NCBI RefSeq assembly: GCF_004339015.1
Contig: NZ_SMFQ01000004.1
Coordinates: forward strand, 929,901-993,900
Direction: 5' to 3'
From: Cocleimonas flava
GTDB taxonomy: Bacteria; Pseudomonadota; Gammaproteobacteria; Thiotrichales; Thiotrichaceae
DNA: 64,000 nt
Below are positions 57,566-64,000 of the stretch, one piece after another. The position numbers were made by a program, and so were the translations under genes. How positions within the stretch are numbered: position 1 is the stretch's first letter; each line of letters begins with the position of its first letter. The notes beneath the pieces are model-generated. The model saw nothing but the letters and a program-made list of their open reading frames with translations. It was not told the DNA's origin and made no database searches.

Positions 57566-59590
57566 TTAACGATTGAGTTTTTTCAGCAACGATTTCATGT
57601 CATCAATATACGATTGATGCTTGCTTTGAATGGAAGGATCGTAACAAACGGAAGAATAAGCTTGAGAAAAGTGATTTATCTCTCCAGCTAAATCGGGCAA
57701 TTCCTGCATGGCGAATCGACGAAACGTTTCAGGGGTTTGAGAGATGTCTCTAGTCACGCCTTTTTTAGCCATCAAATCGCAAAAGCGTCGATACAGCTGA
57801 TGTTCTTCCGCTTCTGTTTCACGCTTGCGAGCCAAGCCAAGGAACATAACCCACAGCAAAATAATACCTGCGAAGAGACCTCCGACGATTAAGCCTATCT
57901 TCTGCACTGACAGTTCGCCAAACATCTTTTTCAGGAAGTTTTGTTGGGCGTTTTTATCGTAACCTAATACATGTCGACGCCACGCATATTGGGCAGAATC
58001 TATTTTTTCACGAATGCCATCCAGCCATTTGATTTTAGACATGGAGAGAAAGTTATCTTCCAGAAAACTCCCTTCACTTTCCATCGCCGTCTCAAGATTT
58101 TGTTCTATTCTTGAAGGTGCAACCATGGCGGTCGGATCAAACCTCACCCAACCCTGGCCTTCTAACCAGACTTCAGTCCAGGCATGCGCATCAAATTGAT
58201 GTACCGCCAGAAATTGCCCTTGCTCATTCCATTTACCACCTTGATAGCCCGTAACAACACGTGCTGGAATTCCCGCTGCGCGCATCATAAAGACAAAGCT
58301 GCCAGCATAGTGCGCACAAAAACCTCTTTTACTGTCGATTAAGAAGTCATCAATTGAATTTTCACTGCCTAATGTTGGTGGTCTTAAGGTGTAAAAATAC
58401 TGGTCTTGTCTAAAACGATCTAAAACGCGATTTATATATTCTTGATTACTTGCAGACGAAGCCATTAATTGATCTGCCAAGAAACGACTTTTCTGATTGC
58501 CATTCTCTGGAAGTTGCAAGGCTAAATCACGATCATAATCCGATAATTCGACTTCTCGTAACGAATTAGGATAACTAGTGAGTTTCAGCAGTTTAGGCTC
58601 ATTGATATCACGATAGGAAATAATGCGAAAATCTCCGCCCAAAAAGGCACGACCTTTCACCTCTAAAACGGGCGTTAACGCAAATAACCAGGGTTGCCCA
58701 GATTTTTCATAAATCACTTCATACTCAACGCTGTCACCGCGTTTTACAATACTCTCTGCCACTTGTTTTTCAGACAGTCGATCATTACCAATTTTGATGC
58801 CTTTCCCATTGGGAATATCTGATTGCGTCCAGGTTTTCCCATCAAAGTGCTGTAACACCAAACCGCGCCAGTACAACTCATTCTGACCAGGTCGCTTACC
58901 CTCAAATTTAACGCTAAAAGCAAGATCATCAGACTGACTCAATTCTGCGATATCGCCAGGAGTCATGCTGTCAGAGATGCCTGTTTTAGCATGCCCACTT
59001 GTTTGTGGTACTTTCCAGAAAGGTTCGAAGCGAGGCGCAAAAAAGAAAAACAAAAGCATTAACGGCAAACACAGCAATAACATCATCGATGACAATCGAA
59101 GATTTGGCAAAATGGCATAACTTTTAGATTGTTGAATCGCAATCAATGCCCCCGTCAGCACTGTCATTGAAAGCACACCGTAGAGTGCTATCAGCATCGA
59201 CTGGTTATACAGAAACAACACGCCAATCAGAACAAATCCGGTTAAGATCACCACCATACCATCGCGACGCTGAATCACTTCCAGCGCTTTATAGGCAAAG
59301 CCAAGCATTAGCAACGAAGCCATCATATCCAGAGACACTACTTTAACGCCACTGGCTGCGAGCGCCCCTAATCCAAGCAAACCGATAATGATCTTAATAA
59401 GATTACCGGGTTGCGCGTTATGCCCTTGCATCACCCTGATTCGCCAAACAGCGGAAAATATGAGTATTGGCAATAACCAGATGGGTAAATAGAAAATCAA
59501 TGGCAGCATCACCACGATTTGTGCGGCGAGCAACCACAGCATCCCTGAATAGGTAATTAGTTTGTCTTGAGGAAAACCTTTCTCAAACAT
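57566..59590 (-). CDS. tgpA: TgpA-type transglutaminase-like membrane protein (DUF3488/DUF4129)
   Basis: 674 residues. About six N-terminal membrane segments (1-190), then a periplasmic transglutaminase-like domain (about 390-490) with the Cys-His-Asp set: Cys in KRGFCAHYAGSFVFMMRAAG, His in FDAHAWTEVW and Asp in VRFDPTA. A C-terminal membrane segment (about 560-582) precedes a cytoplasmic DUF4129-like tail. In Pseudomonas aeruginosa TgpA is essential, possibly in cell-wall maintenance. It is last of moxR-DUF58-tgpA; 5 bp separate it from the DUF58 gene. Confidence 0.93.
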   Translation of the reverse strand: MFEKGFPQDKLITYSGMLWLLAAQIVVMLPLIFYLPIWLLPILIFSAVWRIRVMQGHNAQPGNLIKIIIGLLGLGALAASGVKVVSLDMMASLLMLGFAYKALEVIQRRDGMVVILTGFVLIGVLFLYNQSMLIALYGVLSMTVLTGALIAIQQSKSYAILPNLRLSSMMLLLCLPLMLLFFFFAPRFEPFWKVPQTSGHAKTGISDSMTPGDIAELSQSDDLAFSVKFEGKRPGQNELYWRGLVLQHFDGKTWTQSDIPNGKGIKIGNDRLSEKQVAESIVKRGDSVEYEVIYEKSGQPWLFALTPVLEVKGRAFLGGDFRIISYRDINEPKLLKLTSYPNSLREVELSDYDRDLALQLPENGNQKSRFLADQLMASSASNQEYINRVLDRFRQDQYFYTLRPPTLGSENSIDDFLIDSKRGFCAHYAGSFVFMMRAAGIPARVVTGYQGGKWNEQGQFLAVHQFDAHAWTEVWLEGQGWVRFDPTAMVAPSRIEQNLETAMESEGSFLEDNFLSMSKIKWLDGIREKIDSAQYAWRRHVLGYDKNAQQNFLKKMFGELSVQKIGLIVGGLFAGIILLWVMFLGLARKRETEAEEHQLYRRFCDLMAKKGVTRDISQTPETFRRFAMQELPDLAGEINHFSQAYSSVCYDPSIQSKHQSYIDDMKSLLKKLNR

Positions 59591-59595
59591 TCCGC

Positions 59596-60732
59596 TTAAC
59601 TCCCTATCCCATCAGTGCTTACCTGAGTCTGAGCATCAGAATGATCACCCTCACCAAACAGAGCTAACGCTGTTAAGCAGGTATTTCGATGCGCTTCACC
59701 GCTTGCTGGCTGAATCGTTCTGCCCGGAATTTTTAGGCCATACACCTGTTGTTCCTGATGATATTGCAACACCTTTGCGCACAAGTGAGAAAGCTTAATC
59801 TCGGTTCCTGAAATTGATAGAGCATCCCAATCTAGCCAAAGATCGTGGCTCGCATAATCGACAAAGGTCTTGGTCTGTACCTTGCCAGTTTTCGCATAAG
59901 CTCCCCAATGGATGTGTCGTGGCGAATCTCCCGCCTGATAATCACGGATACCAGAGAAGTCTGTCGTTCCGCGAGGAATTTCCATTCCCTGATCAGCCTC
60001 TTCATCCAGACTATCGCCCTTGTCTTCGCTTTCCTGAAGCAAAGGCGCGGGGTAAACAATGCTATTCATATTGAGCAATGCGTATGACCAGCCTTTTATT
60101 AAACCAAGCGGATAGCTGGTAAAAATGCTTAATTTTTCTGGCTTAAAGCGCCCTCGATGCTTTGTACTATGAGACAGTTTGATATGGATGGTGTGGTTAT
60201 CATGTAAATTAACCGTCGCGACATCCTGATTTTTCCAGCCGATAAATATTGCTGACTTTTTTTGTTGTTTAGGACAGGATACTTCTAATTCGAAAACAGC
60301 CTTTTCCCCAGCAAAACAGGGACTTGCCTGAACAGCCCTAAGCGTTAAACCAGAGAGGTTTCGATAGGTAAAAAAGATCGAAATGACAATGAGTGCTAGT
60401 AACCAAAAACTCAATGCGTAAATTAAGGTGCTCTGAAAATTCACGCCCATTAGAAATAATAACCCGATAGCTATTAGCAAGGCGCCACTGGTTCCGGTGA
60501 GAAAAACAAAAATACGTTTGAGGTCCAGTGTCATTTGGCGTGTTTCAGGAAAGCGTTTTTCCATCCACTGCGGCAACTTCTGATTACTTTCTTCTTCAGA
60601 CTTTGGCTTAGCTTTTTTCTTAGATCCGAAGTTCTTAGAGCCAAAGCTCTTAGACACAGAATTCTTAGACTCAGAGCTCTTAGACCCAAGCTTAAATTTG
60701 GAGAGTTTGAAGTTGCCAAGAGAGCTATTCAT
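59596..60732 (-). CDS. DUF58-domain membrane protein with repetitive N-terminal tail
   Basis: 378 residues. DUF58 proteins accompany MoxR ATPases and TgpA and are probably chaperone clients or adaptors. Two membrane segments (about 70-115) are followed by a DUF58 domain with GRFKPEKLSIFTSYPLGLIK and DFSGIRDYQAGDSPRHIHWG (the DUF58 signature with R-x-I-x-W). The first ~47 residues are Ser/Lys-rich, partly built of five-residue units of SK type (SKSSE, SKNSV, SKSFG, SKNFG) encoded by 15-bp DNA repeats; this tail is not a usual DUF58 part. Confidence 0.9.
   Translation of the reverse strand: MNSSLGNFKLSKFKLGSKSSESKNSVSKSFGSKNFGSKKKAKPKSEEESNQKLPQWMEKRFPETRQMTLDLKRIFVFLTGTSGALLIAIGLLFLMGVNFQSTLIYALSFWLLALIVISIFFTYRNLSGLTLRAVQASPCFAGEKAVFELEVSCPKQQKKSAIFIGWKNQDVATVNLHDNHTIHIKLSHSTKHRGRFKPEKLSIFTSYPLGLIKGWSYALLNMNSIVYPAPLLQESEDKGDSLDEEADQGMEIPRGTTDFSGIRDYQAGDSPRHIHWGAYAKTGKVQTKTFVDYASHDLWLDWDALSISGTEIKLSHLCAKVLQYHQEQQVYGLKIPGRTIQPASGEAHRNTCLTALALFGEGDHSDAQTQVSTDGIGS
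60619..60693. repeat. Five tandem 15-bp repeats in the DUF58 gene
   Basis: On the plus strand five units start with TCTTAGA: TCTTAGATCCGAAGT, TCTTAGAGCCAAAGC, TCTTAGACACAGAAT, TCTTAGACTCAGAGC, TCTTAGACCCAAGCT. Being a multiple of three they only add or remove SK-type pentapeptides in the protein's N-terminal tail. Confidence 0.92.
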
Positions 60733-60768
60733 TATTATTTATGTCAGTAGAAAATTGACAGATGCCAA

Positions 60769-61764
60769 TTAAGCGACTGCTGCCACTCCACCACCGACAC
60801 TATCTACCGAATGCAAGATATGACGCGCCAACTGATCACCCTGGGTTTCAGTTTTACCCACAATGCGATGTCCAACAACAGAGACAAATACCGCTTGCAC
60901 ATCCTCGGGCAACACATAATCTCGGCCTTGTAATAAAGCCCACGCTTGTGAAGACTTTACTAAAGCAATCGCGCCACGTGGTGACAAGCCCAGATGACAT
61001 AATTCATCCTGACGTGTTTGCGCTATTAAACGCTGAACGTAATCCAGTAAGGTATCTGATACTTTGATTTCAGGAACGAGTTGCTGAATTTGTAATAAGC
61101 TCTCTTTGCTTAAAACCTGTTTTACTTGATCCAGCGAAGCTCTACCTTTCTTGCCCGTTAAAATTTCTCTCTCAATCGCAGGATCAGGATATCCCAATGA
61201 AATACGTAATAAAAAACGGTCCAGTTGAGATTCAGGCAATGGAAACGTACCCGATTGACTTTGCGGGTTTTGAGTAGCAATCACGAAAAAAGGCTTCGGC
61301 AAATCATGCGTTTCCCCATCAACACTCACCTGACCTTCTTCCATCGCCTCTAGCAAAGCACTTTGTGCTTTAGGTGTCGCTCTATTAAGCTCATCCGCCA
61401 AAAATATCGAACTAAAAATTGGGCCTCGATGAAAACTAAATGATGAGGTCTGCGCATTAAAAACCGACGCACCAATAAGGTCAGCAGGTAATAGATCACT
61501 AGTGAACTGGACACGGTTATAATCAAGCCCCAAGACTTTATATAGCGCATGTGCCAATGTGGTTTTGCCCATACCCGGCAAGTCCTCAACCAGCAAATGA
61601 CCATTGGCTAAAATAGAAGTAAAAGCGAGCTGTACTTGCTGCTCTTTTCCCAAGATAACCTTATTTAATTTTGTAAGACTGGAACTGATTTCGTGATGTA
61701 GTTGTGTATTCAAAGCGCCCACTTTCCCCAACTTATTGTGATTATTTATAGAGTTTCTGACCAA
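60769..61764 (-). CDS. MoxR-family AAA+ ATPase
   Basis: About 315-331 residues. Walker A is LVEDLPGMGKTTLAHALYKV, Walker B FLADELNRATPKAQSALLEA, sensor FVIATQNPQSQSGTFPLPES then QLDRFLLRI. MoxR ATPases act as chaperones for DUF58 or VWA partners; here DUF58 and tgpA follow directly. The only start at the given end is TTG (61764); alternatives are TTG or GTG about 10-17 codons later (in LGKVGALNTQ), so the N-terminus is uncertain. Confidence 0.93.
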   Translation of the reverse strand: MVRNSINNHNKLGKVGALNTQLHHEISSSLTKLNKVILGKEQQVQLAFTSILANGHLLVEDLPGMGKTTLAHALYKVLGLDYNRVQFTSDLLPADLIGASVFNAQTSSFSFHRGPIFSSIFLADELNRATPKAQSALLEAMEEGQVSVDGETHDLPKPFFVIATQNPQSQSGTFPLPESQLDRFLLRISLGYPDPAIEREILTGKKGRASLDQVKQVLSKESLLQIQQLVPEIKVSDTLLDYVQRLIAQTRQDELCHLGLSPRGAIALVKSSQAWALLQGRDYVLPEDVQAVFVSVVGHRIVGKTETQGDQLARHILHSVDSVGGGVAAVA

Positions 61765-61839
61765 GTGTACGTTGGATTATCAATAATCGCGAAAAAATAC
61801 GATGAAGTGTAATGTTTGATTTCATGCGATATTCATAGT

Positions 61840-61854
61840 CACCCCCCTACTTTG
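61840..61854 (-). repeat. Dispersed G6 motif copy (moxR / umuD divergent intergenic)
   Basis: CACCCCCCTACTTTG on the plus strand followed by GGGCGTTTTTTT. CCCC/GGGG can pair. It lies between divergent moxR and umuD. Confidence 0.85.
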
Positions 61855-62057
61855 GGGCGTTTTTTTAAAGTACGTTTATTCTGTTTAGAGTAGACAGAAC
61901 TCAATTACATACTTGTTTCACTGTGACTGTCACTACACGCCAATAAAGTCTCGCTAGCGTTTCTGCTTAGTCCTTTTCTTCTGAAAACAAATCCCAGTAC
62001 ACTTATGTTCGCTTTTTGTTCGCTTTTTATTTATTTTCTGCTAAGCTTATTTTTACT

Positions 62058-62489
62058 ATGACAAACGAAATAATAGAAATAAAGCGATTAAGCCCATCTG
62101 CCAAACCTGTATTGATTCCGCTCTATGGCAATAAAGTACGCGCCGGTTTTGCCTCGCCCGCCGATGATTTTATCGAGGAATACCTGGACCTCAATAAACT
62201 ACTCATCAAACATCAGGAGGCAACATTTTTTGTGCGTGTTGTTGGGCGTTCGATGGTTAACGTCGGTATTTACCCGAATGATATTTTGATCGTTGATCGC
62301 TCTCTTGAAGCATCCAATAGGGATATTATCATCGCGGTGGTTGATGGCGAAACCACGGTGAAACGCCTCATTACCAACCACCCCAATGGCATTTTATTAA
62401 AAGCGGAAAGTAAGCATCATAAAGACATTCCCGTGCATGGAGAGCTGCATGTGTGGGGCGTGGTCACCGCGACTATTCATCAATATTAG
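62058..62489 (+). CDS. umuD: UmuD-like SOS protein (self-cleaving accessory subunit of Pol V)
   Basis: 143 residues. The cleavage site is Ala-Gly in KVRAGFASPADDF near residue 24-25, followed by EEYLDLNKLLIKHQEATFFV, catalytic Ser in VVGRSMVNVGIYPNDIL (about 60) and Lys in VVDGETTVKRL (about 97). RecA-stimulated self-cleavage gives the active form that joins UmuC. ATG at 62058 chosen; the upstream in-frame start adds a non-conserved hydrophobic leader. Followed by umuC 12 bp later. A near-miss LexA half-site pair is noted under rejected items. Confidence 0.95.
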   Translation: MTNEIIEIKRLSPSAKPVLIPLYGNKVRAGFASPADDFIEEYLDLNKLLIKHQEATFFVRVVGRSMVNVGIYPNDILIVDRSLEASNRDIIIAVVDGETTVKRLITNHPNGILLKAESKHHKDIPVHGELHVWGVVTATIHQY

Positions 62490-62501
62490 TCCGTATAAAT
62501 C

Positions 62502-63755
62502 ATGTTTGCTATTGTCGACTGCAATAACTTTTATGCCTCCTGCGAGCGATTGTTCAGGCCAGAATTAGAAGGCCAACCGATTGTAGTGTTATCAAATAAT
62601 GATGGCTGTGTAATTGCCCGAAGCAACGAGGCAAAGGCGCTGGGTATTCCCATGGGTGCACCCGAATTTAAATTTCGACAAGAAATGAAGCAGAAAGGTA
62701 TTCATGTATTTTCCTCTAACTACCCACTTTACGGTGATTTATCCGCACGCGTTATGAGCGTATTGGAATACCTGTCACCCAATATCGAAATCTACTCAAT
62801 CGATGAAGCCTTTGCCGATATGCGTGGTTTTAATCATTTCGATTTAAACACTCACGGTTTGGAGGTTAGAGAGAAAATACTCAAATGGATCGGAATGCCA
62901 GTATCGATTGGTTTTGGTAGCACCAAAACGCTGTCGAAGATTGCCAATCGCGTAGCAAAAAAAACGCCTAAAAGTGGGGGGGTGTTCGTTTTTGATAGCC
63001 AGCAACAAATAGACAATGTACTTAAAAAAATAGCCATTGGTGATGTCTGGGGCATAGGACGAAAATGGTCGATGAGTCTCCAGCATTGTGGTATTCATTC
63101 TGCGTACGATTTGGCACAAGCAGATAGCACCTGGATCCGGCGCAAATACAGTGTGGTTATGCAGCGCACGCAACGTGAACTAAACGGCGAAAATTGCATT
63201 TCTATCGAGGAACTACCGGAAAAGAAACAGCTACTCGTTTCTCGTAGCTTTAAAAACAAAATCACCAACTATCAACTGTTACGCTCGCTAATCTCCGGCT
63301 ATGTCGCCAGAGCCTGTGAAAAGCTGAGAAAACAACACAGCGTGGCCAGCAGCATTCAGGTATTCATTCGCACCAGCCCGTTCAATGATAGCCCGAAATA
63401 CAGCAATGCAGGAACTGTAAGCCTAAACCAATACTCTGCAGACACTGCCACGTTTATCAAGATGGCAACCTACATTCTGGAGAATATTTACAAAGACGGA
63501 TACGAATATCAAAAAGGGGGCATCATGATTCTAGACATAATCCCCGACAGCAAACAGCAACTGTGTTTATTCCAACCCGAAAAATACGATAGCAACGCAC
63601 GCCAGCGCATGAAACTCATGGATCATGTGAACAATAAATATGGCAGGCAAACCTTAAGGCTAGGATCTGAAAGCAAGAAGCGCTGGTATATGAATCAGAA
63701 TCTATTATCCCCGAAGTACACGACAAGCTGGAATGATATTTTAAGGGTTAAGTAA
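62502..63755 (+). CDS. umuC: UmuC, catalytic subunit of error-prone DNA polymerase V
   Basis: 417 residues, Y-family polymerase (E. coli UmuC 422). It has MFAIVDCNNFYASCERLFRP with the first catalytic Asp, SIDEAFADMRG with the Asp-Glu pair, GFGSTKTLSKIANRVAKKTP, VWGIGRKWSMSL, and the UmuC C-terminus LLSPKYTTSWNDILRVK. It carries out translesion synthesis with UmuD. A dispersed motif lies inside at 62970-62984, read KSGGVFVF, in a place where E. coli UmuC has TGGVV. Confidence 0.96.
   Translation: MFAIVDCNNFYASCERLFRPELEGQPIVVLSNNDGCVIARSNEAKALGIPMGAPEFKFRQEMKQKGIHVFSSNYPLYGDLSARVMSVLEYLSPNIEIYSIDEAFADMRGFNHFDLNTHGLEVREKILKWIGMPVSIGFGSTKTLSKIANRVAKKTPKSGGVFVFDSQQQIDNVLKKIAIGDVWGIGRKWSMSLQHCGIHSAYDLAQADSTWIRRKYSVVMQRTQRELNGENCISIEELPEKKQLLVSRSFKNKITNYQLLRSLISGYVARACEKLRKQHSVASSIQVFIRTSPFNDSPKYSNAGTVSLNQYSADTATFIKMATYILENIYKDGYEYQKGGIMILDIIPDSKQQLCLFQPEKYDSNARQRMKLMDHVNNKYGRQTLRLGSESKKRWYMNQNLLSPKYTTSWNDILRVK
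62970..62984 (+). repeat. Dispersed G7 motif copy inside umuC
   Basis: AAAAGTGGGGGGGTG on the plus strand with AAAAAAAACGCC upstream and TTCGTTTTTG downstream. In frame it encodes Lys-Ser-Gly-Gly-Val. The A-run, GCC and T-run of the intergenic form are all kept. Confidence 0.88.
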
Positions 63756-63821
63756 GATTTAGGTGATGGTTAAATGAATAATTTAGGTGAGTACTAATAA
63801 AAGCATGCTATTAGAGAAATC

Positions 63822-63852
63822 ATCGCAGTGATTCAAGGTGAATCACTGCGAT
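63822..63852. terminator. Strong hairpin between convergent umuC and rnk-like gene
   Basis: A 13-bp perfect stem (ATCGCAGTGATTC with GAATCACTGCGAT) around AAGGT. No good T-run on either side; a bidirectional terminator is likely by position. Confidence 0.65.
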
Positions 63853-63878
63853 CAGACACGCACGTTTAACCGTATTGG

Positions 63879-64000
63879 CTAGCGGTGAAATTCGCCTTCT
63901 CGTTCTGGCTGGTATTCTATTTCAATAATTTTTACTGATAGTACGCCACCACCAGGTTTTGGCCATTCTATTTCATCGCCTTCTGTAAGGCCCAATAAGG
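63879..64000 (-). CDS. rnk: Rnk/GreA-C-type protein, N-terminus cut by window edge
   Basis: The last 40 codons are present: LLGLTEGDEIEWPKPGGG, then VLSVKIIEIEYQPEREGEFH and stop. This matches the C-terminal end of Rnk (GDSIHW...GG...LEVLELEYQPE), the GreA-like regulator of nucleoside diphosphate kinase that can bind RNA polymerase. A related GreA/GreB-C-domain protein is the alternative, since only the end is visible. Confidence 0.75.
   Translation of the reverse strand, partial: LLGLTEGDEIEWPKPGGGVLSVKIIEIEYQPEREGEFHR

Noticed and set aside
61881-61897. CTGT-N9-ACAG upstream of umuDC as a LexA box
   Set aside because: The gammaproteobacterial SOS box needs CTGT-N8-ACAG; here the spacer is 9 and the site is about 160 bp from the start. 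Kept only as a weak possibility.
61913-61928. TGTTTCAC followed by TGTGACTG as a parS site
   Set aside because: Only the left half matches TGTTTCACGTGAAACA; no full parS is seen in the window.

Overview
The window reads as ordinary chromosome of an AT-rich gammaproteobacterium with an accessory surface-protein component. Marker genes are gammaproteobacterial: thrS-infC-rpmI-rplT, cmoAB, hflKC next to a DUF2065 gene, hisZ and purA, rlmG, rsuA, htpG, yghU and umuDC. A DsrC/TusE-family protein beside a CysB-like regulator fits a sulfur-metabolising lineage such as Thiotrichales, but that placement is an inference and no species can be named.

Layout. 1-3.3 kb: translation cluster (rplT partial, rpmI, infC with a likely AUC start, thrS) and tRNA-Val(GAC). 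3.5-4.6 kb: MscS-type channel. 4.7-17.8 kb: two diverged tandem copies of a type IV pilus minor pilin/tip adhesin operon (pilV-pilW-pilX-pilY1), with a DUF4124 gene and a 4 x 41 bp repeat array between them. 18-25 kb: htpG with a heat-shock-like promoter, a divergent six-repeat membrane protein, and a membrane GGDEF(degenerate)-EAL protein. 25-31.3 kb: parAB plus a small partner, cmoAB, an SDR protein lacking the catalytic Tyr, tRNA-Ser(GGA) and yghU. 31.7-34.4 kb: GAF-EAL protein, cysteine-less DsrC-like protein, CysB-like LysR. 34.6-40.4 kb: rsuA, purA, hisZ, DUF2065, hflC, hflK. 40.7-48.8 kb: SUMF1-like protein, rlmG, unknowns, pteridine reductase, MidA-like methyltransferase, hemerythrin-like protein, RbgA-like GTPase. 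48.9-55 kb: a 2024-residue multidomain lipoprotein with a CAP domain. 55.3-61.8 kb: FAD oxidase, two small unknowns, tgpA-DUF58-moxR cluster. 62-64 kb: umuDC and the end of an rnk-like gene.

The strongest unexplained signal is a dispersed motif. Its core on the G-rich strand is AAGTRGGGGGGTG; in many copies the core is preceded by an A-run and GCC and followed by a T-run. I count 19 good copies plus degenerate ones in 64 kb, on both strands. Thirteen are intergenic in every gene configuration, one lies directly after a stop codon, one forms the 3' end of a gene, and four lie inside conserved genes (cmoB, rlmG, a midA-like gene, umuC), where they are read in frame as Thr-Pro-Pro-Leu or Gly-Gly peptides. 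Chance cannot explain this, and position relative to genes does not fit a simple terminator or promoter. The pattern (short core with flanking A/T tracts, coding and intergenic, both strands) resembles DNA uptake signal sequences of naturally transformable bacteria, but the sequence is none of those I know. Two minor-pilin operons in the same window are suggestive context, not proof.

Functionally, the pilus-tip genes, two EAL proteins and the large surface lipoprotein suggest a surface-attached, c-di-GMP-regulated lifestyle; the rest is housekeeping.
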